From contig CAYVQU010000217.1 in assembly GCA_964453155.1 (NCBI GenBank), positions 1-8,048 of the forward strand: a DNA stretch of 8,048 bases. Reading direction: 5' to 3'. Under the pieces are notes generated by a model, which was given only the letters and a program-made list of their open reading frames with translations, made no database searches and had not been told where the DNA came from. Positions 1 through 7,315 of the stretch are shown here, one piece after another. Position 1 is the first letter of the stretch, and each line of letters opens with the position of its first letter. The stretch is from CAYVQU01 sp964453155 (lineage in GTDB: Bacteria; Chloroflexota; Anaerolineae; Anaerolineales; UBA11858). The translations under genes were made by a program, and so were the position numbers.

Positions 1-52
1 CCTATGTTTTTCGTTAATTTTCTGTTCTACCGCTACTTTTTGAGATGACACT

Positions 53-69
53 AAATAAATTATTTATTT
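53..69. repeat. AT-only palindrome downstream of the response regulator gene
   Basis: AAATAAAT and ATTTATTT form a perfect 8-bp inverted repeat around one T, 17 bases beyond the response regulator stop. It has no GC stem, and no U-tract follows in the operon direction, so it is not a canonical intrinsic terminator. The rest of 1-85 is AT-rich and holds no gene. Confidence 0.35.
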
Positions 70-85
70 TTTCTGATTTTGGGCT

Positions 86-739
86 TTAACCATTCCCCCA
101 CAAGTTGACAGCATAGGCAATTAATTCCCGCCGATTAGCCAGACACAGCTTATTGGTAATGTTGTGTAAATGGACGTTTACGGTACTCCGGGAGATATGT
201 AAGGTTTCCCCAATTTGGGCATTGGTGTAACCTTGCCCAAGAAGTTTCAGAATTTCCTTTTCCCGCTGCGTCAAATCTTCAGTTTTGGCCTCGGGGGTCT
301 CATCATCAATCCCATTGCGGACTGACGCCATCAGTCGGGCGGCAATCCGGTCAGGCAGATAAGACCCTCCTCTATAGACGAGGCGAATGGCGTTTAATAA
401 TTCCTCGGTATCGGTGGCTTTGGTCAGATAGCCGACGGCGCCGGCCTGGATCGCCCGGATGATCTCCGCATCTTCTTCGAGGCTGGTAACAACCAAAATT
501 TTAACTTCGGGAGACCAAGTCAATATGACTTCAATGGCTTCTATTCCCCCACAACCGGGCATGAGCAAGTCCATTAGGATGACATCTGGTTGCAGTTCAC
601 GGGCTAATACTTGCGCTTCATAGCCATCGGTGGCGGTTCCCACCACGGTCAGATCGAATTCGGTTTCAACCGCCGCGACTAAGGCCCGGCGCATTAATGG
701 ATGGTCATCGACAACCATCACCCGGATGTTCCTGGTCAT
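86..739 (-). CDS. NarL/FixJ-family response regulator (REC + LuxR HTH)
   Basis: A cytoplasmic transcription factor of 217 residues, the usual length of the NarL/FixJ family. The receiver domain covers about residues 5-122, with the acidic pair D11/D12, the phospho-acceptor D57 in the VILMDLLMPG motif, T85 and K107. All key residues are present, so it should be phosphorylatable. A LuxR-type helix-turn-helix follows at about 153-212, opening with LTQREKEILKLLGQGYTN and having SRSTVNVHLHNI as recognition helix. The ATG lies one base after the TAA of the upstream kinase gene, so translation is probably coupled. HisKA_3 kinases usually pair with this regulator class, which makes the adjacent 866-residue kinase the likely partner (inference). 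The target genes cannot be read from the sequence. It is the last gene of the operon. Confidence 0.95.
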   Translation of the reverse strand: MTRNIRVMVVDDHPLMRRALVAAVETEFDLTVVGTATDGYEAQVLARELQPDVILMDLLMPGCGGIEAIEVILTWSPEVKILVVTSLEEDAEIIRAIQAGAVGYLTKATDTEELLNAIRLVYRGGSYLPDRIAARLMASVRNGIDDETPEAKTEDLTQREKEILKLLGQGYTNAQIGETLHISRSTVNVHLHNITNKLCLANRRELIAYAVNLWGNG

Positions 740-740
740 T

Positions 741-3341
741 TTAGTGACTCTCCATTTCGAATTTAATTGTGGTTCCTGAACCTGGAGCGGATTCTAAAAA
801 TAGCGCCCCGCCCAACTCTGCCGCACGGCCCGCCATGTTGGGCAAACCCATCCCCGGAGAGCTGAGGGTTTCAATATCGAGGCGACCTGTTTGGGATCGG
901 GGAAACCCCTGACCGTCATCAGTCACTTGCAAAGAAAGATAGGCCGGCCGACATTGAATATAGATCCCAATACACTGGGCTTCGGCATGTTTGAGGGCGT
1001 TGTTCAGGGCTTCTTGAGCAATATAGTAAACCCCAATCTCTTGGGGTTTTGACAGATTGCTGCGGCCATCGATCTGAAATTCAATTTCAATACCGGCGCG
1101 CCGTTCCACATTCTCCAATCGAGATTGGAGCACTGCAATCAAATCGGTTTTTTCATCTGGAGTGACCTGGAGTTCGTGCAGCAGCAGTCGCATTTCTTTA
1201 TGGGCCAGGTCAGTGCCATCCACCAAGATGTTTAATAATTCGGGCAAAGCTTCATAGCGTTCATTTTTGAGCATGTACAGGGCCGATTTGGCCGATAAGG
1301 ATAAACTTTGAATGGATTGGGTCATCGAGTCGTGGAGGTCGCGCGCCAGGCGGCGGCGGGCTTCGATGGCGGTTAATTCAAGCAGGACTTCTTCAGCGCG
1401 TTTGAAATCCGAAATATCGTGGAGCACAAACAAAGTCGTCCCGGTTTGCAATGCGATTTTTTTTATTGTAATCAGAAAGGTTTTTATCTCACCCTGTTTC
1501 GTTAGCACTATTGTTTCACGGTTCGTGATCTCGCCCTGATTTTCGAGTTCGCCCTGGTCGAAAAAATCGTCTGAAATGAAATTATAGATGGTTCCCAACT
1601 GCTCTAATTCTTCAACCGTGTAACCGGTAACCGGTTCAATTGAGGGGGCAATGTAGACAAATTCACCATCATCCGCCGTAATAAAAACGAGATCGGGCAT
1701 GGACTCAATCGTAATCCGGTGCAATTCCTCCGATTCGAGTAAGGCCGCTTCGATTTGCCGGTAATCCGAAATATCTTGCAGGGTTCCGACAATCAACTCC
1801 GGCTCCCCAGTTTCTGAAAAGGTAGTTTCACCCCATAAATAAATGTTTTTGACTTGCTGGGTATCCTGGGAAATCAGGCGAAACTCGATTTCAAAGCGAG
1901 GCAACCCAAACGCCGAATCAGATGGATCCGGCACGATGAGATGGCGATCATCGGGGTGGATAAGGTCTACGAAACGACCAAAAGAGGGTTTATATTCGGC
2001 CGGATCAACCCCAAAAATTCGATACAATTCAGCCGACATGAATACTTCATCCGTGCCAAATTTCCACTCATAATGGCCGACTTTAGCAACCCGCTGCGAG
2101 TTGGCCAAACTACGTTCACTACGGGCCAGGGTTTCGGCAACCCACTTGCTTTCAGTAGCATCGCGGGCAACTAGAACCACTCCCGGGATATCTCCATTTT
2201 GGTCATAATAGGGAGAATAACCCACATCCATGAAACGTCTTCCCGTGCCAGAATACTCAAACCAAGCCTGATAACGAACATTCTCACCAGCCAGGCATAA
2301 GTTTAGGCGAGGCTGAACGACTTCTGTAAAAACATCATCCCCTAATAACTCAGCCATCGAATGACCGATAATGTCAGTCCGTTCAACCAAATGGGCGGCT
2401 AAATAGGCATCGTTCACTGCCTGAAAAACGTAGTTGCGATCCACATAAGCCATGTGATCGTTAGAGGCGGAGACAATTTCCTCGTAGCGGCGTAATACCT
2501 CCGTCGCTAACACTCGATCAGTAATATCACGGTGCGATTCAACGATTCCGGTGAGCTGCCCTTCTGAATCGAATAAAGGTGAAGCGACAATCTCCAGTTG
2601 ACATTCCTGCCCATCATTCTGAATATGCTTGTGAACTACTGTGACGGGGGCCAATTCAGTCTGAACCGCTTTCAGGGCACAAGTACAGGTCTCCGGATCG
2701 CAGGGTTCAATACGACGATGAGATAACTGATAACAAAACAGTGAGGTTGGGGGCTGATCAGAGCCATATTTCTCACGCATGGCTTTATTGGCCCACATTA
2801 CCTTATAATCAGTATTAATGAGCACCACGGGATCGTTCATCCCATCGAGGGTGGTCTGCATTAATTCCAATGTATTTTGGCGGTCGGCCTCGGCCTGTTT
2901 CCGTTCAGAAATCTCCTTTTGCAACTGTTGATTCTGATCTTCGAGTTGGCGGCGTAAATTCTGCAAAACCAGGTGTTTATCCACTCGCGCCACAACTTCT
3001 AACGGCTGAAATGGTTTGGTAATGTAATCCACCGCATTGAGATCGAAACCCTGGAGGATATATTCGGTTTCATCTAAGACACTGAGGAAGATAACAGTCA
3101 TCTCAGCGGTCAAATCCCGCGCCTGTAACTGCTGGTACACTTCATAGCCATCGATATCGGGCAATTTGATATCTAGCAAAATAAGATCGGGGCGGATGCG
3201 CTCAGCGGTTTCCAAGGCCCGGCGACCGTTTTCGGCCACCAGCACTTTGTATCCGCTTTCACGTAAATACTCGAAGAGCACGCCTAAATTTGCGGGTTCA
3301 TCATCAACAACCAATATGGTCGCTTGTGGTTTTGAGCTCAT
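741..3341 (-). CDS. Hybrid sensor kinase: REC - 4 PAS - HisKA_3 - HATPase
   Basis: An 866-residue protein without signal peptide or membrane helix, so probably cytoplasmic. An N-terminal receiver (about 8-124) has D13/D14, phospho-acceptor D57, S87 and K109. A short coiled coil (about 125-158) follows. Four PAS-type domains come next, at about 157-280, 283-398, 408-530 and 535-650; the third has the PAS_3-like FVDLIHPDDR motif. The dimerisation/phospho-acceptor helix is of the HisKA_3 type, with H670 in RRRLARDLHDSMTQSIQSL. The ATP-binding domain has the N box QEALNNALKHA (776-786), G1 DDGQGF (808-813) and G2 GMGLPNM (830-836). PAS1 carries an unusual cysteine cluster (C203, C214, C219, C221, C247). 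The ATG is 3 nt after the upstream kinase stop, and the gene ends 1 nt before the response regulator. Architecture and spacing make the LuxR regulator its likely target (inference). The ligands of the PAS domains are unknown. Confidence 0.95.
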   Translation of the reverse strand: MSSKPQATILVVDDEPANLGVLFEYLRESGYKVLVAENGRRALETAERIRPDLILLDIKLPDIDGYEVYQQLQARDLTAEMTVIFLSVLDETEYILQGFDLNAVDYITKPFQPLEVVARVDKHLVLQNLRRQLEDQNQQLQKEISERKQAEADRQNTLELMQTTLDGMNDPVVLINTDYKVMWANKAMREKYGSDQPPTSLFCYQLSHRRIEPCDPETCTCALKAVQTELAPVTVVHKHIQNDGQECQLEIVASPLFDSEGQLTGIVESHRDITDRVLATEVLRRYEEIVSASNDHMAYVDRNYVFQAVNDAYLAAHLVERTDIIGHSMAELLGDDVFTEVVQPRLNLCLAGENVRYQAWFEYSGTGRRFMDVGYSPYYDQNGDIPGVVLVARDATESKWVAETLARSERSLANSQRVAKVGHYEWKFGTDEVFMSAELYRIFGVDPAEYKPSFGRFVDLIHPDDRHLIVPDPSDSAFGLPRFEIEFRLISQDTQQVKNIYLWGETTFSETGEPELIVGTLQDISDYRQIEAALLESEELHRITIESMPDLVFITADDGEFVYIAPSIEPVTGYTVEELEQLGTIYNFISDDFFDQGELENQGEITNRETIVLTKQGEIKTFLITIKKIALQTGTTLFVLHDISDFKRAEEVLLELTAIEARRRLARDLHDSMTQSIQSLSLSAKSALYMLKNERYEALPELLNILVDGTDLAHKEMRLLLHELQVTPDEKTDLIAVLQSRLENVERRAGIEIEFQIDGRSNLSKPQEIGVYYIAQEALNNALKHAEAQCIGIYIQCRPAYLSLQVTDDGQGFPRSQTGRLDIETLSSPGMGLPNMAGRAAELGGALFLESAPGSGTTIKFEMESH

Positions 3342-3344
3342 GTT

Positions 3345-4844
3345 TCACTTTTTTTGATATAAGGTCAGGACCTGAATTATTTTTTCTTGCTGAAAACCTT
3401 GCGCCAATTCTTGAATTTGCTTCACAAAGGATTTTACTCGATCATTCTCATTCTGTAAGTTAATCAATTTTTCTCGCAGGGTTTCAATATCGCCGATCGT
3501 GGCCAAGTTCAGTAAATCTGCAATTACCTCCTGAGCGGGCAGTTCGAGCGCATTTGAGGTGGCCGTTTTTATTTCAAGTTCCACATCAGCAATTGATCTC
3601 CAGGGGATTTCCAGCAACTCACCGAGAAGTTCAAGCAAATTATTCGCATCCACCGGCTTAGGCAGGAAAGCATCGGCGCCAGCCTGCAAGCTCTGTTTAT
3701 GATCATCGGCATAGATGCTGGCTGAAGTCGCAATAATGGGAATATTATTCAAGGCAGATTCTCTTTTGATCGCCCGGATAAAATCAAAACCATCCATCCC
3801 GGGCATCACTAAATCTGTTATGACTGCCGCAGGATGATTTTCGTTAATTTGGGTTAGCCCAATCGAACCGCTTTCCGCCTCCAAAATCGAAAAACCCAGT
3901 GGTACTAATAAATCTCGAAAGACCGCCCGGTTTTCCGGGTGATCATCCACAATCAGGATTTTCGGATGACGGCCATTCAACAGCAAGGTTCTCTGGCCAG
4001 TAGGCTTTTCATCTTCCGGCTCGTATTCCACACCTGCTAAAGTCACCTCGAACCAGAACCTACTACCCTCCCCCGGCGAGCTCTCTACCCGCAAATCGCC
4101 CCCCAATAACCCTACTAAATTATGACTGATGGCTAACCCCAAGCCTGTACCCGCTGCGTGAAGCTGCTGGTGACCAACTTGAATAAACGGGTCAAAGATT
4201 TTCCCAATTTCATCGGGAGAAATGCCGATGCCGGTATCGGTCACTTCAAACTGCAGGTGGCAAGCCGAAGCTTGTAGATACTGAGTTTCAACCTTTAATC
4301 CAACTTTGCCACGCTCAGTAAACTTGACCGCATTCCCTAACAAGTTCAACAAAATTTGGCGCAAGCGGCGTTCATCCGTGTGGACATATTCCGGCAGGTC
4401 ATCAGAGAAGGAGACTGCGAACTCGATTCCTTTGCTCTCAGCTCTCACCTGGACAATCTCGCCGACATCTCGCAAAAATGCCGGGAAATGGAATTTGGTC
4501 GGGTAAAGTTCGACCGCGCTGGCTTCGATTTTAGAAAGATCGAGCACATCGTTGATCAATGCCAGGAGATGTTTGCCACTGGCTTCAATAGTCCGTAAAC
4601 CTGCAGCTTGTTGACGGGTGGTATAGGGGTCGCGCTGGACGATTTGAGCATACCCCAAAATGCTATTCAAAGGTGTGCGGAGTTCGTGGCTCATCGTTGT
4701 CAAAAAGGTACTCTTGGCTTGGTTGGCAATCTCAGCGTCATTTTTCGCAATGAATAACTCTTCTGTTCGTTTGGCAACCATCTCTTCGAGATGTTCTTGA
4801 TGTTGACGCAGTTGTTCATATGCATCTCGAAGACTTGTAATCAT
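3345..4844 (-). CDS. Hybrid histidine kinase (HisKA-HATPase-REC), likely N-terminally truncated
   Basis: The 499 residues begin directly in a coiled coil (about 5-45, ending QHQEHLEEMVAKRTEEL). Next are HisKA with H53 in MSHELRTPLNSILGYAQ and HATPase_c with N171 (N box LLNLLGNAVKFT), G1 DTGIGI (203-208), F box IFDPF and G2 GTGLGLAI (232-239). A receiver (about 295-408) has D300/D301, phospho-acceptor D344, T373 and K396. The last ~70 residues are a helical tail without histidine, so it is not an HPt domain. Kinases of this type normally have PAS, GAF, HAMP or other sensor domains before the coiled coil; here there are none. In-frame codons upstream of the ATG (SLAH) still look kinase-like but meet a TGA at 4857-4859, next to the join with a glycosyltransferase fragment. 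I infer that the original 5' part is lost. The catalytic core is intact and could still be active, but without input control. Confidence 0.9.
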   Translation of the reverse strand: MITSLRDAYEQLRQHQEHLEEMVAKRTEELFIAKNDAEIANQAKSTFLTTMSHELRTPLNSILGYAQIVQRDPYTTRQQAAGLRTIEASGKHLLALINDVLDLSKIEASAVELYPTKFHFPAFLRDVGEIVQVRAESKGIEFAVSFSDDLPEYVHTDERRLRQILLNLLGNAVKFTERGKVGLKVETQYLQASACHLQFEVTDTGIGISPDEIGKIFDPFIQVGHQQLHAAGTGLGLAISHNLVGLLGGDLRVESSPGEGSRFWFEVTLAGVEYEPEDEKPTGQRTLLLNGRHPKILIVDDHPENRAVFRDLLVPLGFSILEAESGSIGLTQINENHPAAVITDLVMPGMDGFDFIRAIKRESALNNIPIIATSASIYADDHKQSLQAGADAFLPKPVDANNLLELLGELLEIPWRSIADVELEIKTATSNALELPAQEVIADLLNLATIGDIETLREKLINLQNENDRVKSFVKQIQELAQGFQQEKIIQVLTLYQKK

Positions 4845-5008
4845 GTGTGCCAGCGATCACAAAAATCGCGATCGCCGCCATCATTGACAACAATGACTTC
4901 GAATTCATCCCGGGCATAAGCCAGGCAGCTGAGGGCCTGCAGACATGCGCCTAACTGTGCCTCCCGGTTGAAGGTTGGGACAATGACCGAAAACTTATAG
5001 AGACTCAT
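4841..5008 (-). pseudogene. N-terminal fragment of a family 2 glycosyltransferase
   Basis: This 55-codon reading frame starts MSLYKFSVIVPTFNRE and continues to FEVIVVNDGGDRDF. These are the first beta strand and the nucleotide-binding edge of a GT2 (GT-A fold) domain: the VIVPTFNR opening and the EVIVVNDG strand are diagnostic. The catalytic DxD, the ED/QxxRW region and everything after residue ~50 are missing, while whole GT2 enzymes have 250 or more residues. It starts 20 nt after the upstream glycosyltransferase and was probably the next gene of that operon. Its TGA stop overlaps the ATG of the following kinase (ATGA). Homology ends around 4850-4885, by a GCGATCGC palindrome. It cannot be an active transferase. 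I am sure of the family but not whether the break is biological or an assembly/cloning join. Confidence 0.8.
4853..4875. repeat. Small inverted repeat with GCGATCGC palindrome at the GT2/kinase join
   Basis: GCGAT (4853-4857) and ATCGC (4865-4869) form a 5-bp stem with a 7-nt A-rich loop. The second arm runs into the perfect 8-bp palindrome GCGATCGC (4868-4875). GATCGC therefore occurs at 4870-4875 and, inverted, at 4853-4858. The cluster lies exactly where glycosyltransferase similarity ends and kinase similarity begins. GCGATCGC is the same octamer as the cyanobacterial HIP1 repeat, but two copies in 8 kb are too few to name the host. Confidence 0.6.
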
Positions 5009-5028
5009 TTTTGACAGCCGGTGATGTT

Positions 5029-6018
5029 TTAGCCTCGTTTATTCGTCATTTGGCAGCTGATATGAGCAATCAGGCCCACGAGAAAACCCAGCCCACTGTA
5101 AAAATAGTACAGCCAATGCCAGGGCAGCACGCACAGGGTGAAGAAAATGCCGCGTTTGTCCAAAAAGAATCGATAAACCGCAAAATTGATGACCACCAAT
5201 AAAACGGCTGCGACGCCAGCAGCAATGGATAGACGCGGCAGCCAAAATGACCCGATCAGCACCAGAAAAAGGGTAAAAATCAGAACTACACTGATGCGAT
5301 TGGACCAGTTTAGATTCAGTTCGCTGGGAAAAACTCGATTCTGAAGATTGATGCGGGTCCAGGGAATGGCCCGGTCGAAGATATCGGTCTTTATCAAAGA
5401 AGTTGGTGTCCAGCGTTTTAGATGTTGGACTTGCAGCCCTTTCAACAGCCGAATTTGATATCCGGCTTTCCGGATTCGATACCCCAGTTCAATATCTTCG
5501 ATCGCTGGGCGGTCATAGACCGGGTTGAAACCACCTAAGTCCAAGAATATCTCTTTGCGGATCGCGCCACAGGCTCCCCAAAATGTGGCCGCCTCAATAT
5601 TTCCGGATTGATGTACATAGTGATGGAGTAGATTCTTATATTGTGAGACGAAATTTGCTGCCCCAGGTTCATCATCATAAGAGCCGATCAAAGCGGCCAG
5701 CTCAGGCTCATCTGTAAATATCGAGGAAATGCGTTGAAAAACATCTACCGGGACACGTACATCCGCATCGACAAAATAAAAAATATCGCCGACCGCCATC
5801 TGAGCACCCAAATTCCTGGCCTGGGCCGGGCCGCAGCGCTCTGGCATCGCTAATACTTTGACTCCATGTTCTTGAGCGGCGAGCGCAGAGCCATCATCAT
5901 CGCCATTGGCCACGACAATAATTTCAAACGGTTGGGGGTTGGCGGTGGACAGACTATGCAGACAACGGATAAAATTCTCCCCACCGTTATAAACAGGAAT
6001 AATTGCCGAAATTTTCAT
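5029..6018 (-). CDS. Family 2 glycosyltransferase with C-terminal membrane helices
   Basis: A 329-residue glycosyltransferase that probably transfers a sugar from a nucleotide-sugar donor onto a lipid-linked or polysaccharide acceptor at the inner face of the membrane. It opens with KISAIIPVYNGG, continues with FEIIVVANGDDDG and has the metal-binding DxD as D84-A-D86 in YFVDADVRVP. The likely catalytic acidic motif is IEDIELGYR (E174/D175), followed by a QHLKRWT motif near 198-204. Three hydrophobic segments at about 242-260, 263-285 and 290-318 anchor the C terminus. I chose the ATG at 6018, not one at 6138. It starts the GT2 domain directly, and its ATG overlaps the TGA of the preceding gene (ATGA), while the longer form would lie 120 bp inside that gene and add no domain sequence. 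Upstream bases hold no clear Shine-Dalgarno, so translational coupling is likely. The sugar specificity cannot be read. Confidence 0.92.
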   Translation of the reverse strand: MKISAIIPVYNGGENFIRCLHSLSTANPQPFEIIVVANGDDDGSALAAQEHGVKVLAMPERCGPAQARNLGAQMAVGDIFYFVDADVRVPVDVFQRISSIFTDEPELAALIGSYDDEPGAANFVSQYKNLLHHYVHQSGNIEAATFWGACGAIRKEIFLDLGGFNPVYDRPAIEDIELGYRIRKAGYQIRLLKGLQVQHLKRWTPTSLIKTDIFDRAIPWTRINLQNRVFPSELNLNWSNRISVVLIFTLFLVLIGSFWLPRLSIAAGVAAVLLVVINFAVYRFFLDKRGIFFTLCVLPWHWLYYFYSGLGFLVGLIAHISCQMTNKRG

Positions 6019-7241
6019 GCTTGTTTGGCGTCCGATGTAGAGGCTGATTGGGTGAGATAATAGCGTTTGAGCCAGAAAATGGGTCGTAACACATAATATA
6101 GGGGAAATAGATAATCCGGCAGAGGGTAATCCCGCCAATCAAAGGGATCCAGCCAGGCCAAAACAAGATCATAAATTTTCGTTTTCCAACCGATTTTTAA
6201 TTGCATTCGATAACGGGTTTGCGAAATGAGCCGAAAGCGGCCTTTTAGATTAATCTCATCTTCAGGGTTTTTAATGATTTCTATCCCGGTTTGCATGAGT
6301 TTTTTCCGCACTTTGTCGGGGCGATCTGCTGAATGAAATTCTTCAGGGATTGCAATTCCCATCAGTTCATGGGTCAAATCAACGGCTTGATAAACGGGGC
6401 GTTCCAATCCCCATTTCTGCGCCTCCTGGATCACTAGATCCCAATCCATTTGGATTTCACCGCCCACGTAGGCCGCGATATCTACCAGCCATTTCAGCCG
6501 ATACCAGCCGTGATAGGCCCCATGCGTACACAAATAGATGAAATGGTCGTGATCTGAAAATGTGGGGATCTCAGTATTGGCAAGCTGTACCCATTTTATC
6601 CGTTGGAAGGCCTGGTTTTCAAAACTTACTGGGGGGAAATGGGGATGGACATTCGTACGCCAATGTAATTCAACCTGCACTTTCCGATCGGGATGAACAA
6701 AGGTGTAGTGATGCTTCACCCAGGCATAAGCCCGGGACTGACGCGGCGTGAGTTCAAAATCCGGCTCGATGATTTGATAGCCAGTACCAAGGAGGGTCTG
6801 TGCGGCCAGCTCGAATTGATGCGGCTGGACCAGGAGATCGATGTCTTTGGATAGCCGCCACCCAATCCCCCCGAAAAGCTGAACGGATAATACTGGCCCT
6901 TTGTAAAAAATTACCTTAATCCCCTCTCTTTGAAGGAGCCGGTGGGTGTGGATGGTTTCAGCAGTCAATTGCATTTCATTCAGGCCCGTTTGCCCTCTTT
7001 GCTGCCGTAAATGATGCAAAAACGCTTTCGGAACAAGATCTTGTGCGCAGCGATCCAGGTTTTGATAAGCCAGACTGGCGATTCGGTGCCAGTTGATCAA
7101 GTACCGTACTCGCTCCCACTGAATATTCTTTTGACAGGTATCTCTCAAGATCGCAGCCTGGCGCGCAGTCATAACAGGCGTTACAGCCATCAAAGTAAGT
7201 TCAAGTTCAGGGGGGAATGCGTTCCGCGAATAGGCTCTCAT
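6015..7241 (-). CDS. Nucleotidyltransferase-fold protein, NTP_transf_5 family
   Basis: A 408-residue protein that I assign to the uncharacterised nucleotidyltransferase family NTP_transf_5 (PF14907). The signature is FYKGPVLS (112-119) followed by RLSKDIDLLV (129-138), in which D133 and D135 make the DxD metal site of the nucleotidyltransferase fold. Further conserved-looking parts are ELHWRT (191-196) and HGAYHGWYRLKWLVDIA (230-246). Residues 1-100 are mostly helical. The C terminus (about 365-395) is aromatic-rich and could lie at a membrane. Members of this family are often found in surface-polysaccharide clusters; here two family 2 glycosyltransferase genes follow, the first in a 4-bp overlap. 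Substrate and reaction are unknown. The ATG at 7241 gives the longest form; the ATG at 7190 (residue 18) is an alternative. Neither has a clear Shine-Dalgarno. Confidence 0.85.
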   Translation of the reverse strand: MRAYSRNAFPPELELTLMAVTPVMTARQAAILRDTCQKNIQWERVRYLINWHRIASLAYQNLDRCAQDLVPKAFLHHLRQQRGQTGLNEMQLTAETIHTHRLLQREGIKVIFYKGPVLSVQLFGGIGWRLSKDIDLLVQPHQFELAAQTLLGTGYQIIEPDFELTPRQSRAYAWVKHHYTFVHPDRKVQVELHWRTNVHPHFPPVSFENQAFQRIKWVQLANTEIPTFSDHDHFIYLCTHGAYHGWYRLKWLVDIAAYVGGEIQMDWDLVIQEAQKWGLERPVYQAVDLTHELMGIAIPEEFHSADRPDKVRKKLMQTGIEIIKNPEDEINLKGRFRLISQTRYRMQLKIGWKTKIYDLVLAWLDPFDWRDYPLPDYLFPLYYVLRPIFWLKRYYLTQSASTSDAKQA

Positions 7242-7252
7242 AAACCACTAGG

Positions 7253-7261
7253 ATTCTACCA
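7253..7261 (-). promoter_or_regulatory. Possible extended -10 promoter for the NTP_transf_5/glycosyltransferase operon
   Basis: On the minus strand this reads TGGTAGAAT, an extended -10 element (TGn followed by TAGAAT). There is no good -35 at the usual spacing. Transcription would start about 6-7 nt downstream, near 7246, only about 5 nt before the ATG at 7241. This would give an almost leaderless mRNA and fit the absence of a Shine-Dalgarno. Judged by eye only. Confidence 0.3.
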
Positions 7262-7281
7262 ATAATTCTCCGGCTATCCGG

Positions 7282-7308
7282 TACAATTATCGCATATTAC
7301 AAAAGGAG
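7282..7308 (+). promoter_or_regulatory. Possible -10 (TACAAT) and strong Shine-Dalgarno for the URO-D-like gene
   Basis: TACAAT at 7282-7287 is a fair -10 hexamer, though no convincing -35 precedes it. AAAAGGAG at 7301-7308 is a strong Shine-Dalgarno 7 nt before the ATG at 7316, and it fixes this start. The whole divergent intergenic region is only 74 bp (7242-7315), so the promoters of the two directions would lie back to back. The ribosome site is well supported; the promoter is tentative. Confidence 0.5.
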
Positions 7309-7315
7309 CCGCTCC

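Noticed and set aside
1854..2174. 106-codon plus-strand frame inside the PAS kinase gene
   Set aside because: It is antisense to a clearly coding PAS region, resembles no family, and has no ribosome site.
6019..6138. N-terminal extension of the glycosyltransferase to an ATG at 6138
   Set aside because: It would lie fully inside the upstream gene, carries no GT2 sequence, and the ATG at 6018 sits in an ATGA overlap right at the domain start.
7011..7265. 84-codon plus-strand frame overlapping the start of the NTP_transf_5 gene
   Set aside because: Antisense shadow of a recognisable family with no protein-like features of its own.
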